A program made the position numbers and the translations under genes. A stretch of 64,000 nt of DNA from Planctomycetota bacterium (lineage in GTDB: Bacteria; Planctomycetota; UBA1135; GCA-002686595). The stretch lies in the NCBI GenBank assembly GCA_012959525.1, contig DUDB01000056.1, positions 21,191 through 85,190 on the forward strand. Direction: 5' to 3'. The notes below the pieces were generated by a model that saw nothing but the letters and a program-made list of their open reading frames with translations, made no database searches and had not been told where the DNA came from. Shown piece by piece: positions 9,701 through 17,512 of the stretch. Position 1 is the first letter of the stretch; each line of letters opens with the position of its first letter.

Positions 9701-10690
9701 CTCATCGCCTCCGGCTCGTCCGATCACACCCTGCGCATTTGGGATGCCAAGACCGGCGAGGTTGTGCAGACGTTCTCCGGTCACCGTGGCGCCGTCGTCT
9801 GTGTGGGCTGGAACAAGGCCGGCACGCGCATCGTGTCGGGTTCGAAGGACGGCAGCCTGCGCGTCTTCGATGCTCGCACGGGCGCAGAGCATTCCTGCCT
9901 ACAGCGACAACGCTCTTCGATAACCTGCGTGGATTGGAGTCATGCCCACGGGCGTATTGTCTTCGGAACCGCAGATCAGTCGATTTTTGTCTGGGACGTG
10001 GATAGCCAAGAGAGTCTGCAGATTTCCGTCCGCTCCTCCGTGCGCTCCGCCACTTGGAATCCGCAAGGCACGCGCATCGGCGTGGCCACGCACGCATATG
10101 GGCTGCTTATCGAAAGCCGCAGGGACGAAGCCTTGGCCATGTGGCTCGGCGCCCGGTTGCGCGAGCAAACCCAGGAGCGTGTTTGGCGCTTGTATGCCGA
10201 GCACATCCACTTGCAAGCCGTGCTCGATGCCTTGCGCGCGGACTCCGATTTATCTGCCCAGCAACTCACCCATGCGCTCCAATACGCCCGAGCGACCGGC
10301 GACATCACAGCCGCCGCCTGCAATCGACTAGCCTGGCCCCTCGTCGATCCCGACCGCAAGCCGATCCGCGTTCTCAACGCCTGGGAGGCCTACGCCAACC
10401 CGGACGCCGCCGTCGTTGTCGACTTCGACGTGGCTCATGGCCTGCGTTACGCCCAGCGAGCCGTAGAGCTCGAGCCCGATTCCGCCCCCTACCTCGACAC
10501 CCTCGCCTGGGCTCTGTTCGCGAACGGCTCGTACGACGAGGCACTCGCGGAATCCAGGAACGCCGCCGATCTCGCTGACGAAAGCGACAAGCCGGACTAT
10601 CACGCTTTCTCCGAGCGCATGCGCACGATGACCGAGCAGGCCCGTGCGGCGGCCCCCCCCACCCAAGCCGACGACGCGGACGATCAGTGA
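6764..10690 (+). CDS. Ser/Thr protein kinase with transmembrane segment, 14 WD40-like repeats and TPR tail
   Basis: A 1308-residue PknB-type kinase. The kinase domain spans roughly residues 116-385 and has all key elements: Gly-loop LIGRGGMGEV (about 121-130), ATP-anchoring Lys145 in RVALK, catalytic HRDLKPSN (243-250), DFG (263-265) and YMSPEQ. A hydrophobic helix near 411-433 should place the kinase in the cytoplasm and the rest across the membrane. Some 14 WD-like repeats follow, which could fold as two seven-bladed propellers. Two TPR-like helical pairs (AQRAVELEPDSAPYLDTLAW) end the protein. The ligand sensed by the propellers is unknown. The start is uncertain: the frame is open to GTG 6734. 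A run of eight C lies in the codons near the C-terminus. Confidence 0.93.
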   Translation: MKPPAEPGVSPAKDCADDHEAAVFDFVVAYLDDREAGREQGLSEYLRRFPGQDSAIAAEYLRQEELQSKHSAEVDQEEDPLSTQSEKHSLHRAARLARDKPNSAFRFREGEQLGDFRLLRLIGRGGMGEVWEAKQLSLSRRVALKLLLPQRIDQRGLDYFAREARAGGRLAHPGIVSVFGTGEDEGLHWIAMELVEDSCDLHRSMEAIREEPQLPKDYFRHVAIFMAQVAEAMEVAHAAGVIHRDLKPSNILVTPDDQAKISDFGLAKLTDELSLSLSGDLVGTYFYMSPEQIAAKRIGLDHRTDIFSLGVVLYEILTLVRPFEGDTTEQVAHRIMQVDPASPKDVHSKVPSDLSVICIKAIEKNREHRYASMGALAADLRRHLAHEPILARPPTQVQRMLKWVQRNPAKGSVAAIALLALVTISVLLVQLVQSNRSLQTKTREAVAAEKHAWELEGEAQLLGYWGKIHAADAALQTGRITDASRYLATCSPDLRGWEWNYLQLSCDQSLHVLSGHEGTVTCAAWDPKGTHIVSGSEDNTLRIWQASTGACLETVPVRAPVQSVAWSPLGIWIAAGLENGEVHLWNVETGEHSSQSKLHAESVVSVHWDQLGERLLSGSTDHVCIWDPRTDQVAHTMAWPTDIPAAILDLRTLDWSEDESLVALTTGVPRPLLWDPASGLPARHVGPMFGSTKNTLAWSPGGRHFLTGDVAGRVFLWDADRLGAPTELDQNEQIRNAESSGLLASIWHPQDGRLLCAGRQGLVHMWNAATGEWLHALAGHTESVRALASSPDGSHFVTASDDATLRIWSWAYGGSHSPLPESILTLNDLNWHPAGHSILTVGFGPHSAQVMNGLDGDPESGFADDLRPLGLGLWSPDGALLLTGVTSMSQDINGVRSIEDKTLPALSLWDAQDQSLRATLKGAKASVTCAAWSPDSTQVASTVEPNALCIWDVSTGSQRLTLEGHSEAIQCVAWSPTGALIASGSSDHTLRIWDAKTGEVVQTFSGHRGAVVCVGWNKAGTRIVSGSKDGSLRVFDARTGAEHSCLQRQRSSITCVDWSHAHGRIVFGTADQSIFVWDVDSQESLQISVRSSVRSATWNPQGTRIGVATHAYGLLIESRRDEALAMWLGARLREQTQERVWRLYAEHIHLQAVLDALRADSDLSAQQLTHALQYARATGDITAAACNRLAWPLVDPDRKPIRVLNAWEAYANPDAAVVVDFDVAHGLRYAQRAVELEPDSAPYLDTLAWALFANGSYDEALAESRNAADLADESDKPDYHAFSERMRTMTEQARAAAPPTQADDADDQ

Positions 10691-10692
10691 GA

Positions 10693-10721
10693 GAGTCCTT
10701 GGGCCTTCTTCTTCAGGACTC
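10693..10721. terminator. Hairpin between convergent genes
   Basis: GAGTCCT (10693-10699) pairs perfectly with AGGACTC (10715-10721) across a 15-nt loop. It sits directly after the kinase stop and overlaps the GNAT stop, so it could end transcripts from both sides. There is no T-tract, so intrinsic termination is only a possibility. Confidence 0.35.
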
Positions 10722-11177
10722 GAACCAGTAGACGCGGAACGCGCCGCGCACCTCGTCGCGCAATCCCGGTCGCCCGGCCAGAGTCTTGGCCCAGAAGCGG
10801 CTCGCCGGCTCGTTGGTTTCGAGCACCTCGGTCACCCAGGTACCCGACCGCTCCTGTAGGGCGTGCTCCAGCAAGGTCTGCGTCAGGCCGGTGCCACGCA
10901 GGTCCTCGCTCACGAAGAGCTCGTGAACGTAGGAGTCCACCTCGAACCCCACCGCCCGCGAGTACGCGGGACCATACACGAGCATGTAGCCCCTGAGCTC
11001 GTCCCCATCCGTGGCCACATAGGGAAAGAGGCGATCCCTGTCCGTGAACCACTTGTCATCCAGTTCATGGGGCTCAACCGATGAATGATCATGGTGGGTA
11101 AGGGCTTCGAGGTACGCCTGGTGCATGCACTCCAGCTCGACCCGATCCTCAAGCGTGGCGCAGCGAACAAGGGTCAT
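10713..11177 (-). CDS. GNAT-family N-acetyltransferase
   Basis: A 154-residue single-domain GNAT protein. The acetyl-CoA binding motif A is seen in VHELFVSEDLRGTGLTQTLL, with R-G-x-G at its core (about residues 94-97). The preceding strands (LRGYMLVYGPAYS) and the closing EVRGAFRVYWFES match the fold. Small-molecule or protein amine acetylation is the general role; the substrate is unknown. Its start overlaps the stop of the upstream membrane protein gene by four bases (TCAT at 11174-11177), so the two are cotranscribed and coupled. Confidence 0.85.
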   Translation of the reverse strand: MTLVRCATLEDRVELECMHQAYLEALTHHDHSSVEPHELDDKWFTDRDRLFPYVATDGDELRGYMLVYGPAYSRAVGFEVDSYVHELFVSEDLRGTGLTQTLLEHALQERSGTWVTEVLETNEPASRFWAKTLAGRPGLRDEVRGAFRVYWFES

Positions 11178-12190
11178 CCGTCTTCCGGCGTGGGCCGTGA
11201 GAGCCCCATCAGGGTGTGACCCAGCAGCCCCAGCACGCTGATGTTGAAAATGTAGATCATGTGCGCCGCCAGGCCAGTGGACGCGGCCAGGTCCCCGTGC
11301 ACACCAAGTACCGTGAAACCCGCTGCCCAGCCCATGTCCTGCAGACCGAATCCGCCGAACCCGTTGATGGGAATCATGTTTCCGAGGATGCCCAGGCCGA
11401 CGCCGAAGACCATGTCGACAAAACCCAGATGGCCGAGGCTGCTGTCGTCAAAGCCCAGGCCCAGTCCCTGGGCGAGGGTGGCGTAGAAGATGAATACCAG
11501 TATCCAGATCGGAAGCCCCAGCGCCGCAGCCGACCAGAGCTGGCGCCGGCCCACCTGAGCAAGGGATTCGCGCAGCCGCTCCGCAAACCCGACCACTCTT
11601 GCTCCCAGCCCCGTGCGATCCAAGTGCAGCAAGGACAACAGGCCGGTTGCCAATGACACGATGCGCCCGCCGCTCGCTGCCAACCAGATCAGAGCCAAGG
11701 TCACCACTCCCAAGCTCATCCCCAGAGGAGCCATCCACGGCAACGCGGGCATCTCCGGGCCGGGTTCAAGGATCAGGCAGGCCGCAGCCATGGCTCCGGT
11801 CAGCGTGGCGAAGTCCAGCACACGGGAGACGTACAGCACCGCCGTCCCGTGGGCCGCGGGTACGCCCCCCGCCCGCCGCAGATAGAGCACCAGGCTGGCT
11901 TCACCCACCTTGGCTGGCAGGACGTTGCTCGCCAGGACGTGCGCGGCCGTGATCGGGATCAGCCGCGCCGTCGGAACGGGATGGGCCGCGGGCAATAGAG
12001 TGCGCAGGCGCATCGCCCGTAGTGGATAGATCAGCACCTGCACACCCAGAGCAGTCCAGTAGACGGACGCATCCAGGGACCCCAGGGCCGAGAGGATCTC
12101 CCCGGACTCCGTGCCCGACCAATGGAGCAGCAGCATGACCAGGCCCGCGGCCAGGGCCAGGGAGAGGGCCAGTCGCAGGGCGGTGTTCAT
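11174..12190 (-). CDS. Lysylphosphatidylglycerol-synthase-TM family (UPF0104) membrane protein
   Basis: A 338-residue polytopic membrane protein with about 7-8 hydrophobic segments. The pattern PLRAMRLRTLLP, then HVLASNVLPAKVGEASLVLYL, and later MIPINGFGGFGLQDMGWAAG is the signature of the LPG_synthase_TM (UPF0104) family. These proteins are the flippase-like membrane half of MprF, or standalone proteins linked to lipid or glycan transport. No LPG catalytic domain is attached. ATG 12190 was preferred over an upstream frame extension because it begins directly at TM1. It is coupled to the GNAT gene downstream. The cargo lipid is unknown. Confidence 0.8.
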   Translation of the reverse strand: MNTALRLALSLALAAGLVMLLLHWSGTESGEILSALGSLDASVYWTALGVQVLIYPLRAMRLRTLLPAAHPVPTARLIPITAAHVLASNVLPAKVGEASLVLYLRRAGGVPAAHGTAVLYVSRVLDFATLTGAMAAACLILEPGPEMPALPWMAPLGMSLGVVTLALIWLAASGGRIVSLATGLLSLLHLDRTGLGARVVGFAERLRESLAQVGRRQLWSAAALGLPIWILVFIFYATLAQGLGLGFDDSSLGHLGFVDMVFGVGLGILGNMIPINGFGGFGLQDMGWAAGFTVLGVHGDLAASTGLAAHMIYIFNISVLGLLGHTLMGLSRPTPEDG

Positions 12191-12309
12191 GGGCGGGGAC
12201 TCGCGCCTGGGACGCACGGAGGCGGCCCCAGGGGATGCGGTGGGCCCCACCTTCAGGATCTGGGCCCCGAAAGTCGATAGGGGAGTTCCACCCTTTCCAC
12301 CTCCCCCCT

Positions 12310-12720
12310 ATGTCCCATCCCAACGATCACGGTCTCAAACCGCGCGAGACGCGCCTGCTCCTGCGCAAGCTGCGCGACGTCAACCTTGGCGCCCAGCGTA
12401 TCGCCATCCGATCCGGACTCACGGTGGCCTTCGCTGGCTGTCTGACCCTCGACGCCCCCGTCGAACAGGGTGTGCGCTACCGACTACGGAGTGCGGATGG
12501 CGAGCGCCAGACCCTGACACTGGAAGCCCGCGGTGTGGACCTTGAGATCCGCCTGCGCACGGCCGACGGCGAACGCATTCTGGTGGCACCCCTGACCATG
12601 GACGCACAGGGTCGCACAACGTCTCCCACGATCGCCGCCCGCATGGACGTGGACGAGGGAACCCGGCGGGACTGCGAGCACTTCCTGCGCCGGGTGGTGC
12701 GGGGCGTCTTCGCCGCCTAG
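12310..12720 (+). CDS. Small protein of unknown function
   Basis: A 136-residue cytosolic protein with no signal peptide or membrane helix. The N-terminal third is basic and helical (RETRLLLRKLRDVNLGAQRI); the middle is a run of alternating polar and hydrophobic strands; the C-terminus is helical (RDCEHFLRRVVRGVF). I do not recognise the family. High GC at third codon positions supports coding. Its stop shares the palindrome CTAG (12717-12720) with the stop of the convergent GT2 gene. No leaderless -10 box is apparent before ATG 12310. Confidence 0.7.
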   Translation: MSHPNDHGLKPRETRLLLRKLRDVNLGAQRIAIRSGLTVAFAGCLTLDAPVEQGVRYRLRSADGERQTLTLEARGVDLEIRLRTADGERILVAPLTMDAQGRTTSPTIAARMDVDEGTRRDCEHFLRRVVRGVFAA

Positions 12721-13682
12721 CGCAGACGCGACTTCTTGTCGATCAGGTCCGCAATCAGGCCGATGGACAGGACCTGCACAAGGGCGACGAACAAGAGGAC
12801 GGTCTTGTCCCCGAGGTTTGGCGGCTTCTCCATGAAGAGGTCGTAGTAGAGTGACCCCGTCAGGCCCATCGCGATCAAGATGGCTACCGGATAGAAGACC
12901 TTCAGCGGGTTGAAGTACAAGACCGTCCGAATGATCAGAGCCGTGAATCCAAGGGTGTCACGGATGGGACGGATCTTGGAGTTACCCGTGCGCGCCGCGT
13001 AGTCGATGGTGACGTAGTCCACGCGATGGTGATTCGTCAGGCAGGCCAGGGTGATCGTCGTCGTGAAACTGAAACCCTCCGGCAGGATGCCTTTGTACTT
13101 CAGCACGACGTCGCGCCGGATAGCGCGCAGGCCCGAGTTCAGATCAGGGATGCGCACGCCCCCCAGGTAGGAGGCCAACATCCGCAGAGCCGCCTTGGCC
13201 GGTCGCCGGATGAGGGGGATCTTCACCTGCGCCCCGATGCGCGCGCCCACCGCCATGTCCGCGCCGTCGTCCACACGTGCGATCAACTCAGCAATCCGAT
13301 CCTCGGGATAGGTGTCGTCCGCGTCCGTGATCACAACCACATCCGTGGACGCGCTCTCAAAGCCCGTCTTCAACGAGGCCCCATAACCACGGTTCATGCC
13401 GTGCTTCAGGACGCGCAGGGAGGGGATTTCCTTTTGCAGTTGTTCGAGCTTGGCAGCCGTTCCATCCGAAGACCCGTCCTCAACCACGAGCACCTCCGTT
13501 GGGGCACCCAGGTCGAGGGCGGCCAACCGGCGCACGACGCCTTCGATCCCATTCTCCTCATTGAAGGCGGGAACGAGCAGGGTCACGCCCGGAGCGCTGA
13601 GCTTGGCGGTGTCTTGGGGGGAGGGGTCGATGTGGGGGCTCGCTTGGGGAGAGTGGCAAGTGTAGCGCCTCGACTCCCCCAC
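12717..13682 (-). CDS. Glycosyltransferase family 2, polyprenyl-phosphate type
   Basis: A 321-residue GT-A fold enzyme. It shows VTLLVPAFNEENGIE at the start of the catalytic domain, VVEDGSSDGT, the nucleotide-metal motif ITDADDTYPED, and RGYGASLKTG. Two C-terminal hydrophobic segments (FYPVAILIAMGLTGSLYY and VLLFVALVQVLSIGLIAD) are as in DPM1/GtrB-like transferases that load a sugar onto polyprenyl phosphate. The first 32 residues are Ser/Pro/His-rich and outside the family fold. GTG 13586 is an alternative start that gives the usual N-terminus, and a TACACT box (complement of 13659-13664) lies inside the extension. Convergent with the preceding small gene. Confidence 0.85.
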   Translation of the reverse strand: MGESRRYTCHSPQASPHIDPSPQDTAKLSAPGVTLLVPAFNEENGIEGVVRRLAALDLGAPTEVLVVEDGSSDGTAAKLEQLQKEIPSLRVLKHGMNRGYGASLKTGFESASTDVVVITDADDTYPEDRIAELIARVDDGADMAVGARIGAQVKIPLIRRPAKAALRMLASYLGGVRIPDLNSGLRAIRRDVVLKYKGILPEGFSFTTTITLACLTNHHRVDYVTIDYAARTGNSKIRPIRDTLGFTALIIRTVLYFNPLKVFYPVAILIAMGLTGSLYYDLFMEKPPNLGDKTVLLFVALVQVLSIGLIADLIDKKSRLR

Positions 13683-13692
13683 CCGTCCAGCA

Positions 13693-14811
13693 TCAATCGG
13701 TCCCAGGAGGCCAGTCCTTCAATCCGGCCAGGGCCTTGCGCGCCATGGCGGTCAGCCCCAGGGACTCCAATTGCTCCGCCTCAAACCATGCGAGGGCCGA
13801 GCCCTTGCGTCCTCGAGCCGTCCCCGGCCTCAACCGGGCACGGATGGAGAAGCGCATGATGCCGTGGCGCAAACGCCCCAGATCCGGGCCGTCCTCGGCT
13901 CCTAAGCCACCCGGCCACTCTTCGGCAAACAACCCTGAGGCACCCTCACCCTCACCCTCACCCTCACTGCCGATCGCACGCGTCGGCAGCTGCCAGAGAC
14001 CTCCAAGAGCCTGACCATCGGCCCGTTGCTCCAAGAGAATTCGCGGGCCCCTTCGGATGAAGAGCATCTCGACCTCCATGGCCTTGGCCGGGGCTCGCAC
14101 CTTGGGCCGCGGCAGTTCCGACACCCGGCCCTCCTTGCGAGCCTGGCAAGAGCGCTTCAGCGGACACTCCGCGCAGTCCGTCTGGCGCGGGGTGCAAATC
14201 AGAGCCCCAAGCTCCATCAATGCTTGATTCCAATCACCCGCGCGCTTCTGCGGCACCAGGAGCTCCGCCAGTTCCCAGCATTGGGCCACTAACTCCCGCG
14301 AGCCAGAGACCCCATCGAGACCAAAGAAGCGGCTGAACACGCGCTCCACGTTCCCGTCCACCAACGCCTGGGGCAGTCCATAGGCAATGGAGAGCACCGC
14401 TCCCGCCGTGTAGCGTCCGACCCCGGGAAGGTCCAAGGCCGCCTCCTCCTCTCCCGGAAAGTGACCGGCGTGTTCGGTCACCATGACACGGGCAGCCGAC
14501 TGCAAGGAGCGCGCCCGCCGGTAGTAGCCCAGCCCGCTCCACAGGGCTAGCACGTCTTCTTCCTTCGCATCCGCCAGGCTCCTCGCATCCGGGAAGGCCT
14601 TCAAGAAACGCCGGTAGTAGTCGACCACCGTGGCCACCTGGGTCTGCTGCAACATGGCCTCGCTGACCAGGATGGCGTAGGCATCTGACGTTCGACGCCA
14701 GGGTAGATCGCGCGCATTCTCCCCGTACCACTGCAACAATCGCGTGCGCAGCCGCGCGGCGCGCGCTGGCGAAGGCAAGGCGGGAAAAAGGGACGTCGTC
14801 ACGGCGGTCAC
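13693..14811 (-). CDS. mutY: A/G-specific adenine DNA glycosylase MutY
   Basis: A 372-residue base-excision repair enzyme that removes adenine mispaired with 8-oxoguanine. It shows catalytic Glu in SEAMLQQTQV (about residue 51), helix-hairpin-helix LPGVGRYTAGAV, catalytic Asp in VDGNVERV (about 152), and a [4Fe-4S] cluster motif Cys-X6-Cys-X2-Cys-X5-Cys at about 206, 213, 216 and 222. A C-terminal Nudix-like recognition domain follows (VEMLFIRRGPRILLEQR). In that domain a hexanucleotide tandem repeat encodes a Glu-Gly stretch (complement of about 13941-13966). The frame is open to a TTG at 14871; GTG 14811 is my choice but 14802 is also possible. The Nudix gene at 2526 could act in the same 8-oxoG pathway. 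Confidence 0.93.
   Translation of the reverse strand: MTAVTTSLFPALPSPARAARLRTRLLQWYGENARDLPWRRTSDAYAILVSEAMLQQTQVATVVDYYRRFLKAFPDARSLADAKEEDVLALWSGLGYYRRARSLQSAARVMVTEHAGHFPGEEEAALDLPGVGRYTAGAVLSIAYGLPQALVDGNVERVFSRFFGLDGVSGSRELVAQCWELAELLVPQKRAGDWNQALMELGALICTPRQTDCAECPLKRSCQARKEGRVSELPRPKVRAPAKAMEVEMLFIRRGPRILLEQRADGQALGGLWQLPTRAIGSEGEGEGEGASGLFAEEWPGGLGAEDGPDLGRLRHGIMRFSIRARLRPGTARGRKGSALAWFEAEQLESLGLTAMARKALAGLKDWPPGTD
13941..13966 (+). repeat. Hexanucleotide tandem repeat inside mutY
   Basis: About four copies of CACCCT (GAGGGT on the coding strand) in frame, giving alternating Glu and Gly residues between the two halves of the MutY C-terminal domain. Copy-number change would add or remove whole codons without a frameshift. 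Confidence 0.75.
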
Positions 14812-14875
14812 AAGTCTGCCACGAATCCCAGCGGGTGCGCGTGCGATTGTGCTGCAAACGGAGGGAGGCAAGAGC

Positions 14876-14881
14876 TACCCT
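14876..14881 (+). promoter_or_regulatory. -10 box (TACCCT), leaderless geometry
   Basis: TACCCT ends 6 nt before ATG 14888. The nearest purine-rich tract is too far upstream to act as a ribosome-binding site for this start. Confidence 0.5.
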
Positions 14882-14887
14882 TGAGCC

Positions 14888-17383
14888 ATGAACCGCTTGC
14901 TCCTTGGCGCTCTCCTGGGGGCGTTTCTCGCTGGCCTGCGCCTGGCTCCCGGAGCCGAGCTGTTGCAGTGGCCGGTGGTCGAGGCGGAGCAGGCCTACCG
15001 CATGCGGGCAGGGGGACTGCTACTGGTCGCAGGCGCACTGCTGTGTGCCGGGAGGATCCTGGACGGCCACTCGCGAAGCGCATGGCTGGTGGGCATCTTC
15101 ATTGGCGTCACGCTAGAGAGCTTGGCGGGCAACCTGGGACCCGAGAACCACAGCGCGGCCTGGCCGTTGGTGCCCGTCGCCCTGGTTCTGCTGATCATTC
15201 TCTCGAGGCGCAAGCCGGTCGGCGAAGAAGAAGGCGAGCCCACGAACTCACAGGAGGCCAGCCTGTTGCCCGCCGTGACCGCAGCCCTGATCGGGATGGG
15301 GTTCGCCCTGGGTCTGGAGGGGACGGCACGTGTCCTGCGCCGGCTGGGCGGCGGACTGCCCTTGGACGATGGCGTCTTCGCCAGCGCCCTGACCCTCAGC
15401 GTGGTGGTGGGCGGTCTCAGCTTCGGCGGCCTGTTGGCGCAGCGCGAAGGCAAGACGCGTCAAGGCAGGGCCCATATGGCCGCAGGCCTCTTGGGCGCCC
15501 TGGCTCTACTGGGCAGCTTGATCGCCCTCCGCGGAGTAAGCACCCCGCGCGGGCTACGCAGCTACCTCGCGCGCTTCAGCTTCTTCGATCTCGACGCCTC
15601 GCTGTTTGGGCAGCTGCCCTACGATTTCCTGCTGGGCTCATTGGTCTTCGTGCTCCCCGGGTTTGCGTTGGGTGCGCTACTGCATGGCATCCGACTGCGC
15701 TCCACTCTAGCCAGCCTGTTCCTCGGTGGAGCGGCCGGCTTGATGGCCATTCCGCGCTTCCTCGATCACGGCCCAGAGCTTGACGTTGTCAGCGGTCCGC
15801 ACAGCGCTCAGTTGATTCGATGGGGCATGTGCGCCATCGGTTTGGGAGGAGTGTTCTGGTGCTTCAAGAAGCGTGCGCTCCTGCGCGCACCCAGCGGGTT
15901 GGCTCTGGGCCTGGGCTCCCTGGCCGCCGCACTCTCTCCCTACCTGATTCCGGTGCAACAGCTGCGGGTGCTGCCCGCTTGGGAACGGTTTCCCAGGCCC
16001 TTCGCCGAAGTGTTCGACACGCCCCAGGGCCAGATTTCCATCCACCCCAGCGCTCCGGGTATCGATCGCGTGGCCCTGGACAACCGCGACCTGACCCCGG
16101 ACCGGGAGCGGGGCGGCATCGACGCGCGACGGCTGAAGGCGGCCACGGCGCTGCTGGATCCCGCGAGGAAAATGGCGGGGGCGAGAGCGCTGCTGATCGG
16201 CCAGTTGACCCCGGGGCGGGCCCTTGTGCTGGAAAGCGAGGGCATTGCACACCTTGACCGCACCGGAGCCTGGTGGCGTTCCATGGGGTGGTTGGAGCAG
16301 CGGTTGTTCCGCGATCGCTCGGATATGCGTCCAAGTGCGGGGGGCATTCTGGATCCGGAGAGTGCACGCGCCGGGATCGCCGCGGGGGACTATGACCTGG
16401 TGATCGCGCTACCCCAATCGGGTGCTGCCCCCATGGCCCCGGCCCCCAATTTACCCGACGGCACCCTGGCCGTGGCCTGGTTCGATGGGGAGGCCGCACT
16501 TTCCCGCCGCTCCTTGCCCGAGCCCGTACTCGTTGTAAGCGATGGGCTCAGCCACCTTTCCCTGGGCCTGGTCTGGGGAGCCGTTCTCTCGGCTACACCC
16601 CAGCCCGGCCGACCCGCCGCCCTCCGAGCCGGCAAGCCCCGTACAGGCACCGGGCGAAACGAGTGGATGTTCATGCGCCCCGATGACCGCCGTCGACGCT
16701 GTCAAGTCGAGCTCGCCGAGCGCCTTCGAGATGCGAATGCGTCCAACGACTTCCGGTTTCTCACGCGCGGGTTGGCCGAGCACTTCATCGTTCAAGAGCG
16801 CAGTTCGCCCTGGGGCGACCGGGCTGAGAAGACCGAAGTCTCCAAGGAGGCCCTGGCGAGCTTCACCGAGGCCCTGACGGTGGGTGAACCCGATGCCCTG
16901 ACGCGCGAGGTCTGGGACGGGCTTGCCGCCGTGCTTGCGGGCAAGCGCGAGATCGAGGCCATCGACGTCTGGCTACGTCCAGCCGCCGAGATCTGGCCCG
17001 TCTGGCCAGAGCTAGAGAGAGCCATCGCCCTGGCCGACCTGGAGAGCCTCGATCCGCAGGCCGCCATCGCGCGCTTGCAGGCACTGGTACGCCACGATCC
17101 CGACGACTTTGAGGCCGTTCGCCTCCTGGGCAAGGCTCACGAGCAGGCGGGCCAGCCGGACCAGGCGGCTGAAGCATGGCAGACCCTCCTTGATCGCCAA
17201 CCCGAGAGCAGACGCACGCGTCGCAAACTGGCTCTCGCCTGGGTGGCCGCAGGCGAGTTCGATCTGGCACGGCCCCTGTTGCGCGACCTCTTGAAGGAGA
17301 ACCCCGAGGATCGCGAACTGTGGGGTCTGCTGAACCCGGTCGGAACCGAGGATTCCGACGGGGGATTTGACCCGTCGGATTGA
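14888..17383 (+). CDS. Polytopic membrane protein with soluble domain and C-terminal TPR
   Basis: An 831-residue protein. Residues 1-360 hold about ten hydrophobic segments. A soluble part of about 200 residues follows, containing ARALLIGQLTPGRALVLES and later DYDLVIALP. This order (membrane half, then a Rossmann-like strand pattern) resembles the fused membrane/spermidine-synthase-like proteins of other bacteria, but I cannot find an intact SAM- or aminopropyl-binding motif. If related, the domain is degenerate. Residues from about 690 form TPR-like helices (RLLGKAHEQAGQPDQAAEAW and following). The function is not assigned. The start is backed by the leaderless -10 box. The gene is divergent from mutY. 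Confidence 0.75.
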   Translation: MNRLLLGALLGAFLAGLRLAPGAELLQWPVVEAEQAYRMRAGGLLLVAGALLCAGRILDGHSRSAWLVGIFIGVTLESLAGNLGPENHSAAWPLVPVALVLLIILSRRKPVGEEEGEPTNSQEASLLPAVTAALIGMGFALGLEGTARVLRRLGGGLPLDDGVFASALTLSVVVGGLSFGGLLAQREGKTRQGRAHMAAGLLGALALLGSLIALRGVSTPRGLRSYLARFSFFDLDASLFGQLPYDFLLGSLVFVLPGFALGALLHGIRLRSTLASLFLGGAAGLMAIPRFLDHGPELDVVSGPHSAQLIRWGMCAIGLGGVFWCFKKRALLRAPSGLALGLGSLAAALSPYLIPVQQLRVLPAWERFPRPFAEVFDTPQGQISIHPSAPGIDRVALDNRDLTPDRERGGIDARRLKAATALLDPARKMAGARALLIGQLTPGRALVLESEGIAHLDRTGAWWRSMGWLEQRLFRDRSDMRPSAGGILDPESARAGIAAGDYDLVIALPQSGAAPMAPAPNLPDGTLAVAWFDGEAALSRRSLPEPVLVVSDGLSHLSLGLVWGAVLSATPQPGRPAALRAGKPRTGTGRNEWMFMRPDDRRRRCQVELAERLRDANASNDFRFLTRGLAEHFIVQERSSPWGDRAEKTEVSKEALASFTEALTVGEPDALTREVWDGLAAVLAGKREIEAIDVWLRPAAEIWPVWPELERAIALADLESLDPQAAIARLQALVRHDPDDFEAVRLLGKAHEQAGQPDQAAEAWQTLLDRQPESRRTRRKLALAWVAAGEFDLARPLLRDLLKENPEDRELWGLLNPVGTEDSDGGFDPSD

Positions 17384-17501
17384 ATCCTGGCCTAGCCGGC
17401 TCAAGATGAGGCTCCGTGCGTGCGAGTTTGCGCCGAGAATGGACCTTGGAGCCCTCCCGTGGCGGGTTATTCGGCGTGGGAAGCCCCCACAAGGTAAGGT
17501 G

Positions 17502-17507
17502 AAGGAG
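17502..17507 (+). promoter_or_regulatory. Strong Shine-Dalgarno site (AAGGAG)
   Basis: AAGGAG is placed 5 nt before ATG 17513. Ideal ribosome-binding sites are otherwise almost absent in this window, so this one is notable and decides the start. Confidence 0.6.
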
Positions 17508-17512
17508 CGGGA

